DNA from: Undaria pinnatifida
Taxonomy: Eukaryota; Sar; Phaeophyceae; Laminariales; Alariaceae
Direction of reading: 5' to 3'
Length of the DNA: 64,000 bases
NCBI GenBank assembly: GCA_012845835.1
Contig: JABAKD010000026.1
Coordinates: 8,378,058 to 8,442,057, forward strand
A program made the position numbers and the translations under genes. Below are positions 47,646 through 60,200 of the stretch, in pieces; the first letter of the stretch is position 1; each line of letters begins with the position of its first letter. The notes beneath the pieces are model-generated. The model worked only from the letters and a program-made list of their open reading frames with translations, had not been told where the DNA came from and did no database searches.

Positions 47646-48681
47646 CTACGGATCATTGTTCTGACCGACCCACAACAACGTTTCTTCTACTTTCTCGTGA
47701 AGGCTGATACTTCATTGTGGCAAGTCAGCTGTTAATAGTTTGTATAATAAATATTATCCCGACGAAAGCTCTCATAACGTTCTGCTATCTTACGTACGAG
47801 TACGTGTGGTGCTGCTTACCGACTCCTGAACATGAATTGTTAGTACTGTAGTTATACCGCATATGGACAGACTACCGGTACTCATGCGTTTACTACCGAT
47901 TAATACGTAACACGCGTACGTAAGTAGACCGCATACTGCTGCACGCTATGATTTTGTTTCAATAATACTCCACGGCAGTGGGCATTGGCCACATAGGCTG
48001 TGTACTGCAGTTGCCACTGCACGTTGATCTCGACAATGACAGGCTGATTTTTCCTACCAGGTAATTCTTAAAGCTCCCTCTCAATGGGAGTTGTGTCTTC
48101 AGATGGCAATGTCGCAAACGAGGACACATCGTTTCTTGGACAACGTCGCCGTAGGGCTGTTGCCTTACAGCTTATGAAGTGACATTGCAACATGTGTCCT
48201 TCACTGTTGAGCTTGTCACGCCTTAACGACTGCACGCCAAAGCCGAGGCTACCAAGTTACTTGGTCTTTAAAATGCCAGTTCAACAGCATCAATGACCCA
48301 TTCACGTCTTTTTAGAAGGCAAACGCAAAGGTTCAAAATATGTATGCCGTGTATTGCGCTGAACCCGAAAACAGATTTTAAAACTCATGTGATGATACCA
48401 GGTGGTCTCTATGCGTGTCCTACATCGTTCCGTTAATTATTGAATAGTGATCCCCAATGACTGCACCCCCTACACGAATACGCTCTATGTTCCTGATGTC
48501 ATCCCAGACTAAGAAGCCACCGCCGTGTAGCTGATGGTGGTGGAAGAGGATTAAGCAGGTAAGCAGGAGTAGCTATTGAAGCTGGAGTAGCTGGTATTAC
48601 GATGCTGGCCCTCTGCGCGGTGAAGGCTTTGGTGAGGGCGCCGTTTAGCTGGCCTTTGGTAAACAATGACAGTAGTCCACG
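47646..48681. other. Intergenic DNA, nothing recognised
   Basis: No exon-like frame, RNA gene or clear repeat. Confidence 0.35.
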
Positions 48682-48918
48682 ATGCCTTCTTGTCCAACCC
48701 TGCTGAAAATCAAAGAATGGTTATTTGCTGCGAACGTGTTAAGTGCTGTCCGTCGCGAGATGGAGCTGAAAATGGAGGGCCCTCCTGTTGTCCATTGGTG
48801 TTTGGACGCTCGTGGAGGTCTTTCATCCCAACTCGCCAAGGATGCCCGAGAAGCCAAACCCTTGTTATTGGTCACAGATAAATGTTTTGATTATAAATCA
48901 TGCTTCAAAGTGAGCTGA
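48682..48918 (+). CDS. Short open frame of unknown function, doubtful
   Basis: The 78 codons encode KEWLFAANVLSAVRREMELK, then VVHWCLDARGGLSSQLAKDA and LLLVTDKCFDYKSCFKVS. The mix of residues is protein-like and not repeat-driven. No splice partners, promoter or family was recognised; it may be a gene relic. Confidence 0.25.
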   Translation: MPSCPTLLKIKEWLFAANVLSAVRREMELKMEGPPVVHWCLDARGGLSSQLAKDAREAKPLLLVTDKCFDYKSCFKVS

Positions 48919-49306
48919 CACTATCTAGACATACTAGCAACCAGATGGCCAACAAATAAGATAGGAAACGCTCACGATCAAATATCGTTATTCATCACAA
49001 AGTCACCTTGTCCGTAGAATGTCTCGCGCTACACTTTGACATGTAGATAAAACTGCTGTCCGCTCTGCGCACGACGAAGATCCAGCGTCCGTAGAAGGCA
49101 ATGCGTTAGTATCCGCTTGATCACGACGATGTCTTCCGGCTTCCTTGTCGTGCTTCGTATCATGTCCATCTGAGATGGCGCCCTAGTTGATCACGGTCGG
49201 AGTATTTGGTGACGGTTGTTTAGCGCTGCTGTGGCCAGAGCGCTTGTTGGTGACAGGTCAGGGCTAAGTATCAAAAACCCCGGCCCGCTTGCTGATGTCA
49301 GCTTCC

Positions 49307-49377
49307 TTTTTTTTTTTTTTTTTTTTCATCCTCCGACGGATGGGGAAAAATAAAGCTTTAGCTCACCACACTTCCAC
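49307..49377 (-). mobile_element. 5'-truncated poly(A) retroposon with 10 bp target duplication
   Basis: The + strand starts with about 20 T, then repeats the last 50 bp of the element at 13879-14152 almost exactly. The direct repeat GTCAGCTTCC flanks it at 49297-49306 and 49378-49387. A truncated 5' end, poly(A) and target duplication again indicate LINE-driven insertion. Confidence 0.85.
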
Positions 49378-49794
49378 GTCAGCTTCCGTCGTCGGTAGGT
49401 CCCTCGTAGCCGATGACAACGTAGAAGACGCCGTTGGAAGTTGTGTACTTGCAAAATACGTTGTTCTCGTCAACTGTGTAGGAGAAGTCGTTTCTCTTCT
49501 CGTACGTAATGCCCCCAGCCATGCTATTTCCCGAAATCGGTGTTTACATTCGAAGCGATGTCGAAACCCTCGACTTCCATTGCCCCCGACTGTCCATTTT
49601 TAATTAAAGAAGGGGCTATTATTCAATGGTGACACATCGTGCGAGCTGTCGATTATGATATAATCTGCGCGTTGGCATGCCCATGTTGACTCCTTTGGCC
49701 GCTTATGTCCCCCCCCGAACATAGATGGCGTCCAAGATCGGGTATCATCGCATCAAGTGACCGCGTACGGCGCGCCCATATTTCGCAGTAATTG

Positions 49795-50035
49795 TAGTGG
49801 TAGTAGTAGCAGAGGCAGTAGTAGTAGTAGTAGTAGTGTAGCAGTAGTAGCCTCGGGTATAGCTGTCCCAGGTGGTTCTTCTGCTGCGCAAGCAATTGCT
49901 GCTGCAGTAGCTGCTTCTGTAGCAGTCGCTGCCTTCTGGACACGATGGTGACGGTGATGGTGATGATGACGATGCTGCTGGTGCTGTTGATGATGATGGT
50001 GACGATGATGACAATGACGCTGAAGCTGTCGGAGG
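49795..50035. repeat. TAG and GATGGT microsatellites
   Basis: (TAG)n at 49795-49850 and (GATGGT/GATGAC)n at 49945-50020. They create Ser- and Met-rich frames that are not genes. Confidence 0.85.
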
Positions 50036-50463
50036 TGCTTTCCACAGTTTCAGAAGGAGGCGACAGTTGCTGCGCGCGTGATAGTGTGACAGCAGCAGTC
50101 TTGACACCCGTTGCGGGCGTGGCAACCAGACGACGGTTTTGATACATGTTTTGCTCGCGACAGGGTGAAACGATCTTGAATAATCCCGACGAACATAACA
50201 AATGTCTTTGTGGTGCCGCTGAGTCGGGGCTGATCATATATAAATCCCTCCACCACTGAAAACGTAACGATCTTTCCTCGAGATTCTCGAAAGTACCTGA
50301 AGATTTCAGCGGGTCGCCGTAAGGTTTGGGAAAATGCGCTTCCCCATATCGTGAAGATACTCTTGCGTTGTCTTACGGTTTACAGAAAGTCGTCTGGGTT
50401 CTGGCCCTGTTTGATCTTGGTCTTCGGCAGGTCCTCGCAGGGCTCCCGACGAGTGGCGTTGCT

Positions 50464-50711
50464 GACGGTGTCGTATTTCTTCTCGAGCACTGCGCTACTG
50501 CTTCGACAGGCGAGACAACTAGGAGGATTCGGAAAAAAAACGAGAAACAACAGATCACACGCAGCTTGACAAGACCGACCAGCTACAGTAGACTATTGGT
50601 CTTGTCAAGCCGCGTTTGACCTGCTGTTCCTTATTCTGTTCTGCGAACCCTCCTGGTTGCCTCGCCCGTCAAAGAAGTAGCGATGCGCTCGAGAACAGGT
50701 AAGACACCGTC
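50464..50711. repeat. Foldback element 1 (long hairpin)
   Basis: The whole 248 bp folds on itself. GACGGTGTC at 50464 pairs with GACACCGTC at 50703-50711, CTCGAGCAC with GCGCTCGAG, GACAGGCGAGACAACTAGG with CCTGGTTGCCTCGCCCGTC, and AGCTTGACAAGACC with GGTCTTGTCAAGC. The loop is about 18 bp near 50585. Confidence 0.85.
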
Positions 50712-50730
50712 ACTAGGTGACGTCGTACTT

Positions 50731-50940
50731 CTGCTTGAGTGCTTCTGCTTCGACAGGCGAGGAAACTAGGAGCTTACACTAAAGACGGTGGGAACAATAG
50801 GTCACACACGGCGTGGCAAGGCTGATTATCGACAGAAGATAATCAGTCTTGCCAAGCTGCGTGTGACCTGCTGTTCCTCAGTTTATGCTCTGTAGCGTGC
50901 CGGTTGTCTCGCCAGTCAGAGCAGTGGCCCTCCTCGCAGG
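50731..50940. repeat. Foldback element 2, tandem to the first
   Basis: It has the same design and sequence family. The core arms GGAACAATAGGTCACACACG and CGTGTGACCTGCTGTTCC (50791-50877) close on a six-base loop at GACAGA. The outer arms repeat the GACAGGCGAGGAAACTAGG motif. No coding sequence. Confidence 0.85.
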
Positions 50941-51019
50941 AGTCCACATCCAGCCGTGGACCCTTGCAAACGTCTCCCTGACTACCGTGATGTGCGCACC
51001 GTTCTTAACGAGGCTCACA

Positions 51020-51255
51020 GACTTTTCGTGTATTGTGCTGGCGCACCCTAGGCACGCGTTAGCTCAGGCTTGCGCTGGTAACGGTTGAACCATCTGACTA
51101 GTGTCTGGAGAGTGCAAAGGTGTTTCGTGTTGAAACGTGCCGCTTGTCGGCCTTAAAGACAAAGAAAAAAGGATGGGAGAGAGAATGAAGAGCAAGAGAT
51201 GTGGGTACAGCCGTCCCCGACCACCTCGTCAAGATACACGCTCTACGGCTAGACG
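51020..51255. repeat. Dispersed repeat at the 3' end of the amino-acid permease gene
   Basis: This copy of 47395-47645 ends only 27 bp from the permease stop codon, so it may supply that gene's 3' untranslated region and poly(A) region. Confidence 0.6.
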
Positions 51256-51281
51256 AAAACAGTAAAAGTGTAGTAAATTGC

Positions 51282-54200
51282 TCACCCGTAGACGAAGTAC
51301 CAAACACATACTCCGGCGGTAGCCCAAAACGTGCACAGGAGGCTGCCCCAGCCCAATTGCGCGAAGAGGAACCAGCTCACGACGACACCCACGGCAGGCA
51401 CCCAAGGACTAAAAGGGGTGCGGAAAGCCTGGTGCGAATTCAAGAAGGACGAAAAGTAGGAAAAAACAAAGTACTGAACAAACATGGAACTGATCAGGGG
51501 AACGTTCATTGGTTTGGTTCCAGCTTCCGTTTTCAAGGAGGATAAACTATATGGAATATAGCAGATCAGGGACCAAGATTATGTAACTGTTGTTTGGGTT
51601 GGGTTTTCCAATAGCATATGCACCTGCAGACCGCCGAGGGGGCTCGACGGCTCCGGACACCACGCGTTAACGGCGAGTATCACCACCCCCGCCGCCAACG
51701 CAGCCAGGGCCGCGACCACCGCCGACGCGAATGCTACCACATTCGCTGCCGTAACAGTGCCTTCCACTGCCCCAGCCGCCGATACCGCCAACTTCACCAT
51801 CAAGCCGGCCAATAGGCAGAGGCCGTTGAACAAGAGGACCAGGGGGCGGCAAGGTCCCGGTCGAGGTGGATCGAGGTCAGACCTGACAATGAAAGGGTGG
51901 GCGGGCAGGCGGGTTTGTGGGCGGGGTGGCGTGGGCGAGAGAGGGCGCAGTGGTAGGGAGGGGTAGAGCGGTGGGGTAGGTGGGGTGGGGGGGGGGGGGT
52001 AGACACTGTATCATGCCTGGCCGTAGATAGCAATTGTCGGCGTTGTCCACCGTGGATGGCCCAACGAAAGTGCGTGGAACTGCTGCTGCTACGTGGTATC
52101 ACGCATGAAGAGAGGTAATGTACGGAAACTTACTTTTTTGCCAACGGCAAGTCAGACGCGTTACGGCTGCCTGTGCTGATACTGTCTGCATGCAAAAGCT
52201 AGGCAGAGTAAACATTTTCCTATCCATATGTTAAAATGTTGTGACTAATTTGTTATGCTTACAGTAGAAAAACCCGTAGATATCCAAAGCAATGGCGCTC
52301 GCTGCTCGCTCGAGCAGTACGAAGAGCTATTCGGCGATAACCTTAACACTCGCGAGGATCATCCTAACAGTACCTGCTGAGCGGCCGCGACAAAAACTGC
52401 TGTGCTTCTAACGTACAGCGCATGCACGTGGCCGCGTCGCGCGAACGTAACTGTATTCTTGACCACGGGCTAGATTTAAGGGAAAACAGTTATTTATAGT
52501 GTGAGAACATCATGATCACCATAATCATCATCGTCGTCAACACCACCATCATCGTCATCATTATGATGATCAGTATCATCATCGTTATCATCATCTTATT
52601 ACCTCCTGACAATGACCGCGCAGGAATTGGTGATGGCAAAGCACATCAACACCCCGGCGGAGACGAAGTCTGCCAGGACCGCAAACGGTGCCACCCCTGC
52701 CGTGACCACCATCGCTGCCCCGGAGACCAAGGTCGCCTTTCTGAGTACCCCCTGCTCGTCCATCACCGACAGAGACTTGGGCAACAGCCCGTCGCTACTG
52801 AGGACGGAGATCAGCCGCGGTTGTACCTAGGGGGAACGCGAGCGGGGTGGGTGGGTGGGTGGGTGGGTGGGTGTGTGGGGGTAACGATCGTTTCATATGT
52901 GGCCGTCGTCCGTAAGACCAAAGAACCTCGCATGCCTACTATACCGGAACGGAGCACGTCGGGTTTTCACCGACTTGGCAGACATTGCGCGCATCAAGCG
53001 CGAAGCGCCGTGAGGTATTCGGCGAGCCGCATGAAGGGTGAGCTGCACCCCACGGTACGAGAAAGCACGCGATCAATAGTGGATGCTGAAGATGTATCGA
53101 TCGCAGTCCGTCCGTCGGTAGCACGGCTAGCGTGTCATCTTAGAGCCCCGCGGAGAGCTGCTCATTCTCGCTGGACTTATTTGGTCGTGCCTTTTTGGCA
53201 GTGCTCATACTGCATGGGACCGTTCGGGCAGCAAAACTGATTCGTTTTTTTTCGTTGCTTCTTGACTGTAGGAGCAAACTACGAGTGGTGTGCAAATTAC
53301 TTCAAGCACATCAGGTACCGCACCCACGACCAGTGCCGCCCTCCCCCACCCTCCTCAACTGATAGTCGACAAAACAAGATACTAGAGCTGTGAGTCGGCA
53401 CGACTTAAGTCGCCAACTAGGTATTAGTGAGACTAATAGTTCGTCGTTTTGCGGAGGTGCCGACCATCCGACTAGTAGGGTTTTCATACTCGCAGGAAGG
53501 ATTGTCAATGCGGAATGCGTTTTTTTTTTTTTGACGGGGCCCCCTCGGCAGGGGGGGTGGGGGGGGGGCTGATTTAGCTCGCTTCGCTCTCCTGACTCAA
53601 GTGCGTAAGTCGGCTGACCATCAGCTCGTTTCGTCAGCCGACTTACCGACTATAGTCGCTTAGTTGGCTAACGGGACCTAAAAATTATGTTTCAGTCGTC
53701 AAGTGTTGCCGACTCACAGCTCCACAAATTACCCAACGCCGTTGTATACGCCAGCCACGGAGTTGCATACCGGGTTGCATGTTCAGTTGACGCGTGCTAC
53801 GGCAGAGGTGCACCACGTTTTTTCCGAGGTTCCTCAATATGGGACCTTGAGACTTCTCCCGATAGCTGATTTAGACAAAAAAAAACTGCTACCGGATGAA
53901 AACCCCATGGCCTAGGTATATAGAACGAGAATCAACACGAGAAACAAATGGCCTCGTAGCCTATTATTTATTTATTTTCCGACGACTTTGGGTTAAGGAG
54001 CCCAGTCATTCCATCACGAAACATTTCCGCCAAAAAAAGGTAAAACTCTATCGTAGCCTGTGTCGTTTGTCGTTACCACACTCATTTTGGGATGGGGTGA
54101 GGACCTCCTGAACCGAGGAGATGCTGAAAGTCAGGGTTCGCCTCTGTCTAGGCATAGCACGCGTTCGACCAAGCGTGGCTTACCATGAACGAGGCGAGGA

Positions 54201-57200
54201 CAACGACGGGCAGCGATACTAGCTCCCCGATAGCAACGAACTGACAAACGCATCGGCAAGAGAAACAAGAGACAAAGAACGAAAAAAAGAGAGAAAGGAG
54301 GGGATAAGAAGAAAGGAAAGAAGAAAGGAAACCTTAGGAACGAAGACAGCAGGAAGAAGGAACTAAGGAGACCAGTCGTGTGCGCGGTACCTCGGGATGG
54401 AAGCGGGGCGGAGTTGGAGGGGGTGAATCGGGGAGGGGAGAGCGGGTCACGATTTTGTCGCTATGATGATTGCAACAGTAAATGCGCTATGTACAGGGTA
54501 GCTATTGTTCCTTCCTCTGTACCGCATACGCGACGGCAAATGGCGTTCTGAACATGTGAAGGCGGGGGGCGATCTCTCCAAGGGCATATCTCTCTCGGTA
54601 CGCCAGCACGTCCGCCGGTCCGGTAACCAACCAAAACAAAAGGAATATAACTAAACAGTTGTGTAAAAAAAACAACGAAACGTGAGGAATAGAAACAAAA
54701 AAACACTCTCTTCAACGAAAAAAAAACAAAAGTTATCTCCCTCCCCGCACCTTGGAAGCCCTCCTCCATCCCCTTGTCGCAAAAGCCAACACAAAGGACG
54801 CCCCAACAGGGGTATCCGCGGCCACCATCCCCGCCAACGCCAACGCCGATAGGACGTACGAAGCGCCGACGATGGCGAGGGTGTACGCCATAGACAGGGG
54901 CACGTTCTTGCGCGGGTTGATCGCCTCTCCCGCCAAAAGACATACCTGTAACATGCAACGAAATATAAGTGAACAAGAAAAAAGGAAGGGCGGGGAGGAG
55001 GAGGGGCGGGGAATGGAGGGGGGGGGGGGGGGGTGTACTCAGTTTGTGCATGGCCGTAGTCGTATGACCATAGACCCTCGCATCCCTACTATGCCGGGTT
55101 TTCACCAACCAGGCAGATATTGCTTGCACCAAGCGCGAAGCGGCATGGGGTGTTCGGCGAGTCGCATGAAGGGTGAACCGCATCCTTCCAAAAACCGCTC
55201 GTAAGACGGACTTCGTCACCTTGCTGTGTCTACTTTCTTGCTTATGGATGACAGCGCCAATGAGTTACTTTGTTTTCTGGTGTGACCAATCCAGAGACAG
55301 CAATGGGTATTACTATGTAACTGCCCCGTGGTTGCCTTACCATATTCACACTACGTGATGCGATAATTCCCCTTGTGCGAAGTTAGGGTTCTCCACCCCG
55401 CACCATTTGATCTAACTCGATAACCATCACGGTGACTGCAAAAAACAAAAACAAAAAACGGTACCCTGGTTGTCTAGCCCACGCAGTGATTGACATGTAT
55501 TACAGCGTCGTTGCCAACCAACGCCAACCCCAATATACATATAGCGTTTTACAGCGTCGGTGTCAACCGGGGCGGGGAATGAAGGGGGGGGGGAGATGAG
55601 AAGAGAGAGGAGGCAGTGGAGGGGAAAAAGGAAGGCAAAAAGGGGGGGGGGCGTTGTCAAAAAGAATACTGCACAAAATTTATTCAGACATCCTGTTGAG
55701 TAGCGAACATTCAGTTCGTAGCTCTGATCTCTTGTGCCGGCATATTTTCTGGCAGAATTTGCTTGGCATAATGTATTAATAGCATGATCAGGGCAAGCGG
55801 TAGCAAAATATTCCGCTAAGAGCATGGTCGGTAGCACAAAACCGTTAATGGCTCTATTAGTGGCTTTTGATTTTCCTTTTTTCGTCTGACGTTTTGGAGC
55901 CCGTCCTATGCCCACGGACTAGATTACTGGCGAGTAGTTAACGTGAAAAAAACAGCAGCAATAGCAGCAACCAAAATAACAGCAACGGCAACAAACAACA
56001 AAAACATGCACAACATGCACAACATGCACATCAACATCAACAGCACCTCGTCGAACCCCAAGTAGCCGTAAAACGCAACCGCGGATCCCCGGGCGATACC
56101 GGCAACCCCCATGGGCGCGAAGGGCACCATGTTGTCGCCTTCGAAGAGCGCCAAGCCCGCAACAATAATGAACGCGCAGACAGCCACCTTCGCAAAAATG
56201 TTTTTTAGCGCAATGGGAAGAGCGGGGAAAGAGATGGGGGGGATGGGGGGGGCGTGGACGAATGGCGCAAATGGAACAAGAGCGGGGGAGGAGACGGGGA
56301 TGGGTGGGGAGGGAGGGGGTCGGGAGCGGGGGGGGGAGGATGTGTGCGAAGACGAATGATGGACTTGTCCGTCACGAACTTTTGGCTAAGGTTACTAAAA
56401 TGTCCAAGATGTGTGCTCGCTTGCATTGCCACCTCCCACGAGAAAAAAACAAACCAGTAGAGCAACAGAAAAAAAGGAGAGCACACCACAATCCTAATCC
56501 CCCGCCGTGCCTTACCCGACGAGCCGCATGAAACCCCTGCATGGCCTTCCCCCCGCCTTTGGCTCGCTCTCCCCCTCCCCGTGCGCCCCCCCCACGCCGC
56601 TCGTCAGTGTTGGGAGTCAGTCGCGGGGAAAAAAAAAACGACACACCGCCAAAAAAATGCAAACGCGAGAAGAACAAAAACTGAAAAAACACGAGTATTA
56701 ACCTCTCTGGGACTAGAGGTCAATAAACGGTAGGAAAAAAAAGTTGAAAAAAAAAAAACTTTGACAGCATCGGCCACGCGAAGCAACCTACAGTAGCCTG
56801 CTGGGGTGCGGAGGCGAAGTGCAAAGTCGAGACATGTACGATGCGCGCGCAGCACGATGGTGGTACTTGTACTGCTGTGCGCTCGTCGGAGAAGGCTGAT
56901 AAGACCGAATTTCTCGCCTTTTAAGCTGCCATACTTGGGTCCCCAAATAAGGCCGCTTTTCTCGCCTTGTAGGCCGCGCTGTACTTGGGGTGCCCAAGGG
57001 GTCAATATTGATGGTAGAAGGGGAGGCCAGCAGAAACAGAGGAGCGACACAACAACCATCACGACATGCTATATACTACGTATCATACCTGGCGTGACTT
57101 TACTGCTATCACATGCTCACAGACAACTAGCCCTCACTGTTGTCCGTCCGTTCGTCGCCCACCCATTGTTCTACAATATTTAAATGATTTCCGTATTCCC

Positions 57201-60200
57201 ATACCGCATTCCTAATATAAATTCATGCGCCCATTTTTGCCGCATTTGCATGTTATCCATAAGTCCATTTTTTTCCGTTTTTTGTCTCATTCCGAGAAAA
57301 ATCACGCACATACCTTCAAGGCCGTGAGCACGGTCGTGATACGCTTCCCAACCGTCACCCCCTTCAGAAGCACGAACACGCACAGCGCCTGAAGGCCTGC
57401 GGCTACCGGGCTGATGCCTAGCCCGGGAAACGGGTCCAGAACTGTCACAAAAACTCGCCGCGTGCCCGAGTCGCCCCGCATCATGACCCACTCCAAAACC
57501 TTGTCGGCCCAAGCGCGGGCCACGGAAGCACCCGAAACGCCGAACTTTGTGTTGCAGCAGGGCGGGGGGGCGGTTGCAATCATCGTCATGCATGGGGGGG
57601 AGGGGGGGAGGGGGTAGAGCGGTAGTCGGGGGAGGGGGAGGAAGGGTCGGAAAGGGGGTCGGCGTGCTTCGCGCTGCAACGAAACAGTTGACAAGAGCCA
57701 TGACATGAACTGAACTAGGTACCGGGATATATATACCTGGTATTGTTTTTCTTCATCCCATTTATACTCCTCGCACTACTCTTCCCCTCCCTCCCTCCCA
57801 GTAGTAACTCAGATCAGGGGTCACATAGCGGGCCCTCCCCCCCTTCCCCACTACGGTACATGCCTTCGTTTTCATCGCGAAAAGAATTCAGCATTTTCTT
57901 CCCTCGTCGACTTGCGTCGAATCGTACCCACCCACGCTGCTAGGCACTCTCAGCAGTTGATTTTTTTTTTGCATTTTGGCAAATATATTCAAATCTCACC
58001 ACGGTGGGAATCTAACTCAAGGACCAACGCTAGTAGTATTCGAGGGCAATCACTAGACCACCGGGGCGACCGGTATGTACCAGGCACGAGGGTATACCGC
58101 ATGTGACTTTCCAGTACTACACAGAATATCATCTTCAACCCGCACACTGCACTCTCGGTCACAACCCCGAACGCTAGCAGGCTCTCCTCCCCCCCTCCCC
58201 CTTTTCAGGCCTCATTTTACCACATTTATAAAATTGGGTTGATCTCACGAACCCAAGTTCGCCACGTCGACATTGCAAAAAAGCCCTCAACATTGGTGGA
58301 CTACCCCTGCCCACACGACTACAACCAGGCATCCCCCCCCCCCTCACCCCCCCCGTGCATGTTCTTGCGTGTTATCATAGCGGCGGAGGCCTTGTAAGCC
58401 TATTATACCTGCGAGGCACCAAGCGGTGATGGCCGAGGGCAGCTCCCCGAAGGCTACCCCCACCCCCTTCCCATTGCCCTGCCCCCTCCCGCTCCCATCC
58501 CCCCTCCCCCTCACTCCCCATCTCTCCCCCCAACCCCCCCTCCCCAACACCCGCCTGTATTTTCAGATCATTTTATACCACGGTATCATAGCAGTGGCAA
58601 CCTTCCAACCCTACCTCTAGGGTGAGACACCAAGCAGTGATGGCCGCGGGAAGCTCTCCCAAGGCCACGAAAGCATAGGCGTAAGCACCTCCCTGCGACG
58701 GGATAATCGACGAGAGCTCGGCGTACGAAAGTCCGCTAAAAATGCACCCGATTCCGGCCAGCACCCAGCTTAGCATACCCGCGGGCCCGGCATCTGCACG
58801 TCAGCAGGTAGAGATATGCAGGTTATATTTACATTTAGGGCACAGTTGAGGGTTGACACAGCAAATAAAGTTTTTGAGCAGTGATCGAGAGGGACCTGTC
58901 ATCGATTAAATCATACGCGGTACGTACCCTGTAACGGCATAATAGTCAGACCAGTGCAGGCGTACCTTATTATTCATAGTACTAGGTATCGGGTAGCGCC
59001 AGAGTTGAGGGTGTTCATAAACAAGAAGCGTGTTGAGGGTTGGCCGGGAGGCGGTGACCAGAAGAGCGCTTCACGGCCATTTGCGTGCATTTCGGGTGTT
59101 GCATATCACGGCGTGGATCACGGGCATTGTGCGCCGCGATGTGGAAGAGGAGAGTGAAGGCGTTAGCGACGAGCGCGCTTTGATACCGCTTAACCGAAAG
59201 AAAGAGAAAAACACGGCGAGCCTAGCACAAAAGGCAACTTCGGCGACCGTTGACCCTCGTACCATACCATGGTACGCCGGTTAGTCATATCTGGGGCTTC
59301 CGAGTGCCGACGTTCAAAAGTACTCATAGACGAAATGACAGTTTGATTGTGCCGCATACTTTACAAAGTCGGTTAGCTACTTTTTGGCATTCCCCACCGC
59401 TTTTAACGCCGTCGCTGCTTGTGCTGCTATGGCCTACTTGCCAGAGATGGCTATGTTGTCGTTCAGCGACTTGGTGGGCCAGTGGTTACTCGTACTACAG
59501 TGTATTAAAGTCGTCTAACATGGAACTCCTCGCAGCATTCGTTCCATTTGATGCTACCTGTTAGCAATACTCCAACAACTCCGGCACATTCACAGCTCCC
59601 CCCTTCCCCCCACACTCTGGAAGGAGGGGCTCTGACGACACCCAAGACCGAACTAAATCCCAACAAGAAAAGACGATCCAATCAACTGCTGATAGTCAGA
59701 GGCTACACTGCTGAAGTAAGCGAAAAAAACGCCAACACCGGAGACGCGACTCTCCCTCCCCATCACGCCTCCAGTATAACAATCAAATTAGCCCACAGTG
59801 GTGCCCGATTAAGCCTATGATACGTGGGAAATGCTGATGCCAACTGCTTCCGACTCTCCCACCACGCCCCCCTCCTGTCTGTCGCCTCCTCCGCCCTACT
59901 AAATACTAGTAAGACAACGCACAGTCGTGCCCGATGAGACCTACGATGGCGAAGATGCTAGTGCCAAGTGCTCGCGCCGCCCCCATTCCCCCCTTGCCTC
60001 CCCCCCCTGCTACAACTCACTGTCGTGCCCGATGAGGCCTCCGATGACGGCCATGCTGGTGCCAAGTGTTCCCGCCCCCCCCTCTTCCCCCCTGCCTCCT
60101 ACCCCCTACAACAACTCACAGTCGTGTCCGATGAGGCCTACCATGGCGAAGATGCCGGTGCCGAGTGTTCCCGCGACGCCTATGACAACGAGATCTAACA

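Noticed and set aside
49653-50237. 194-codon - strand frame with poly-Ser, Gln and Tyr
   Set aside because: Comes from TAG and GAT microsatellites.
54461-55219. A 252-codon - strand frame
   Set aside because: It runs over a permease exon in the wrong frame plus intron sequence; the correct frame is the LAGEAINP exon.
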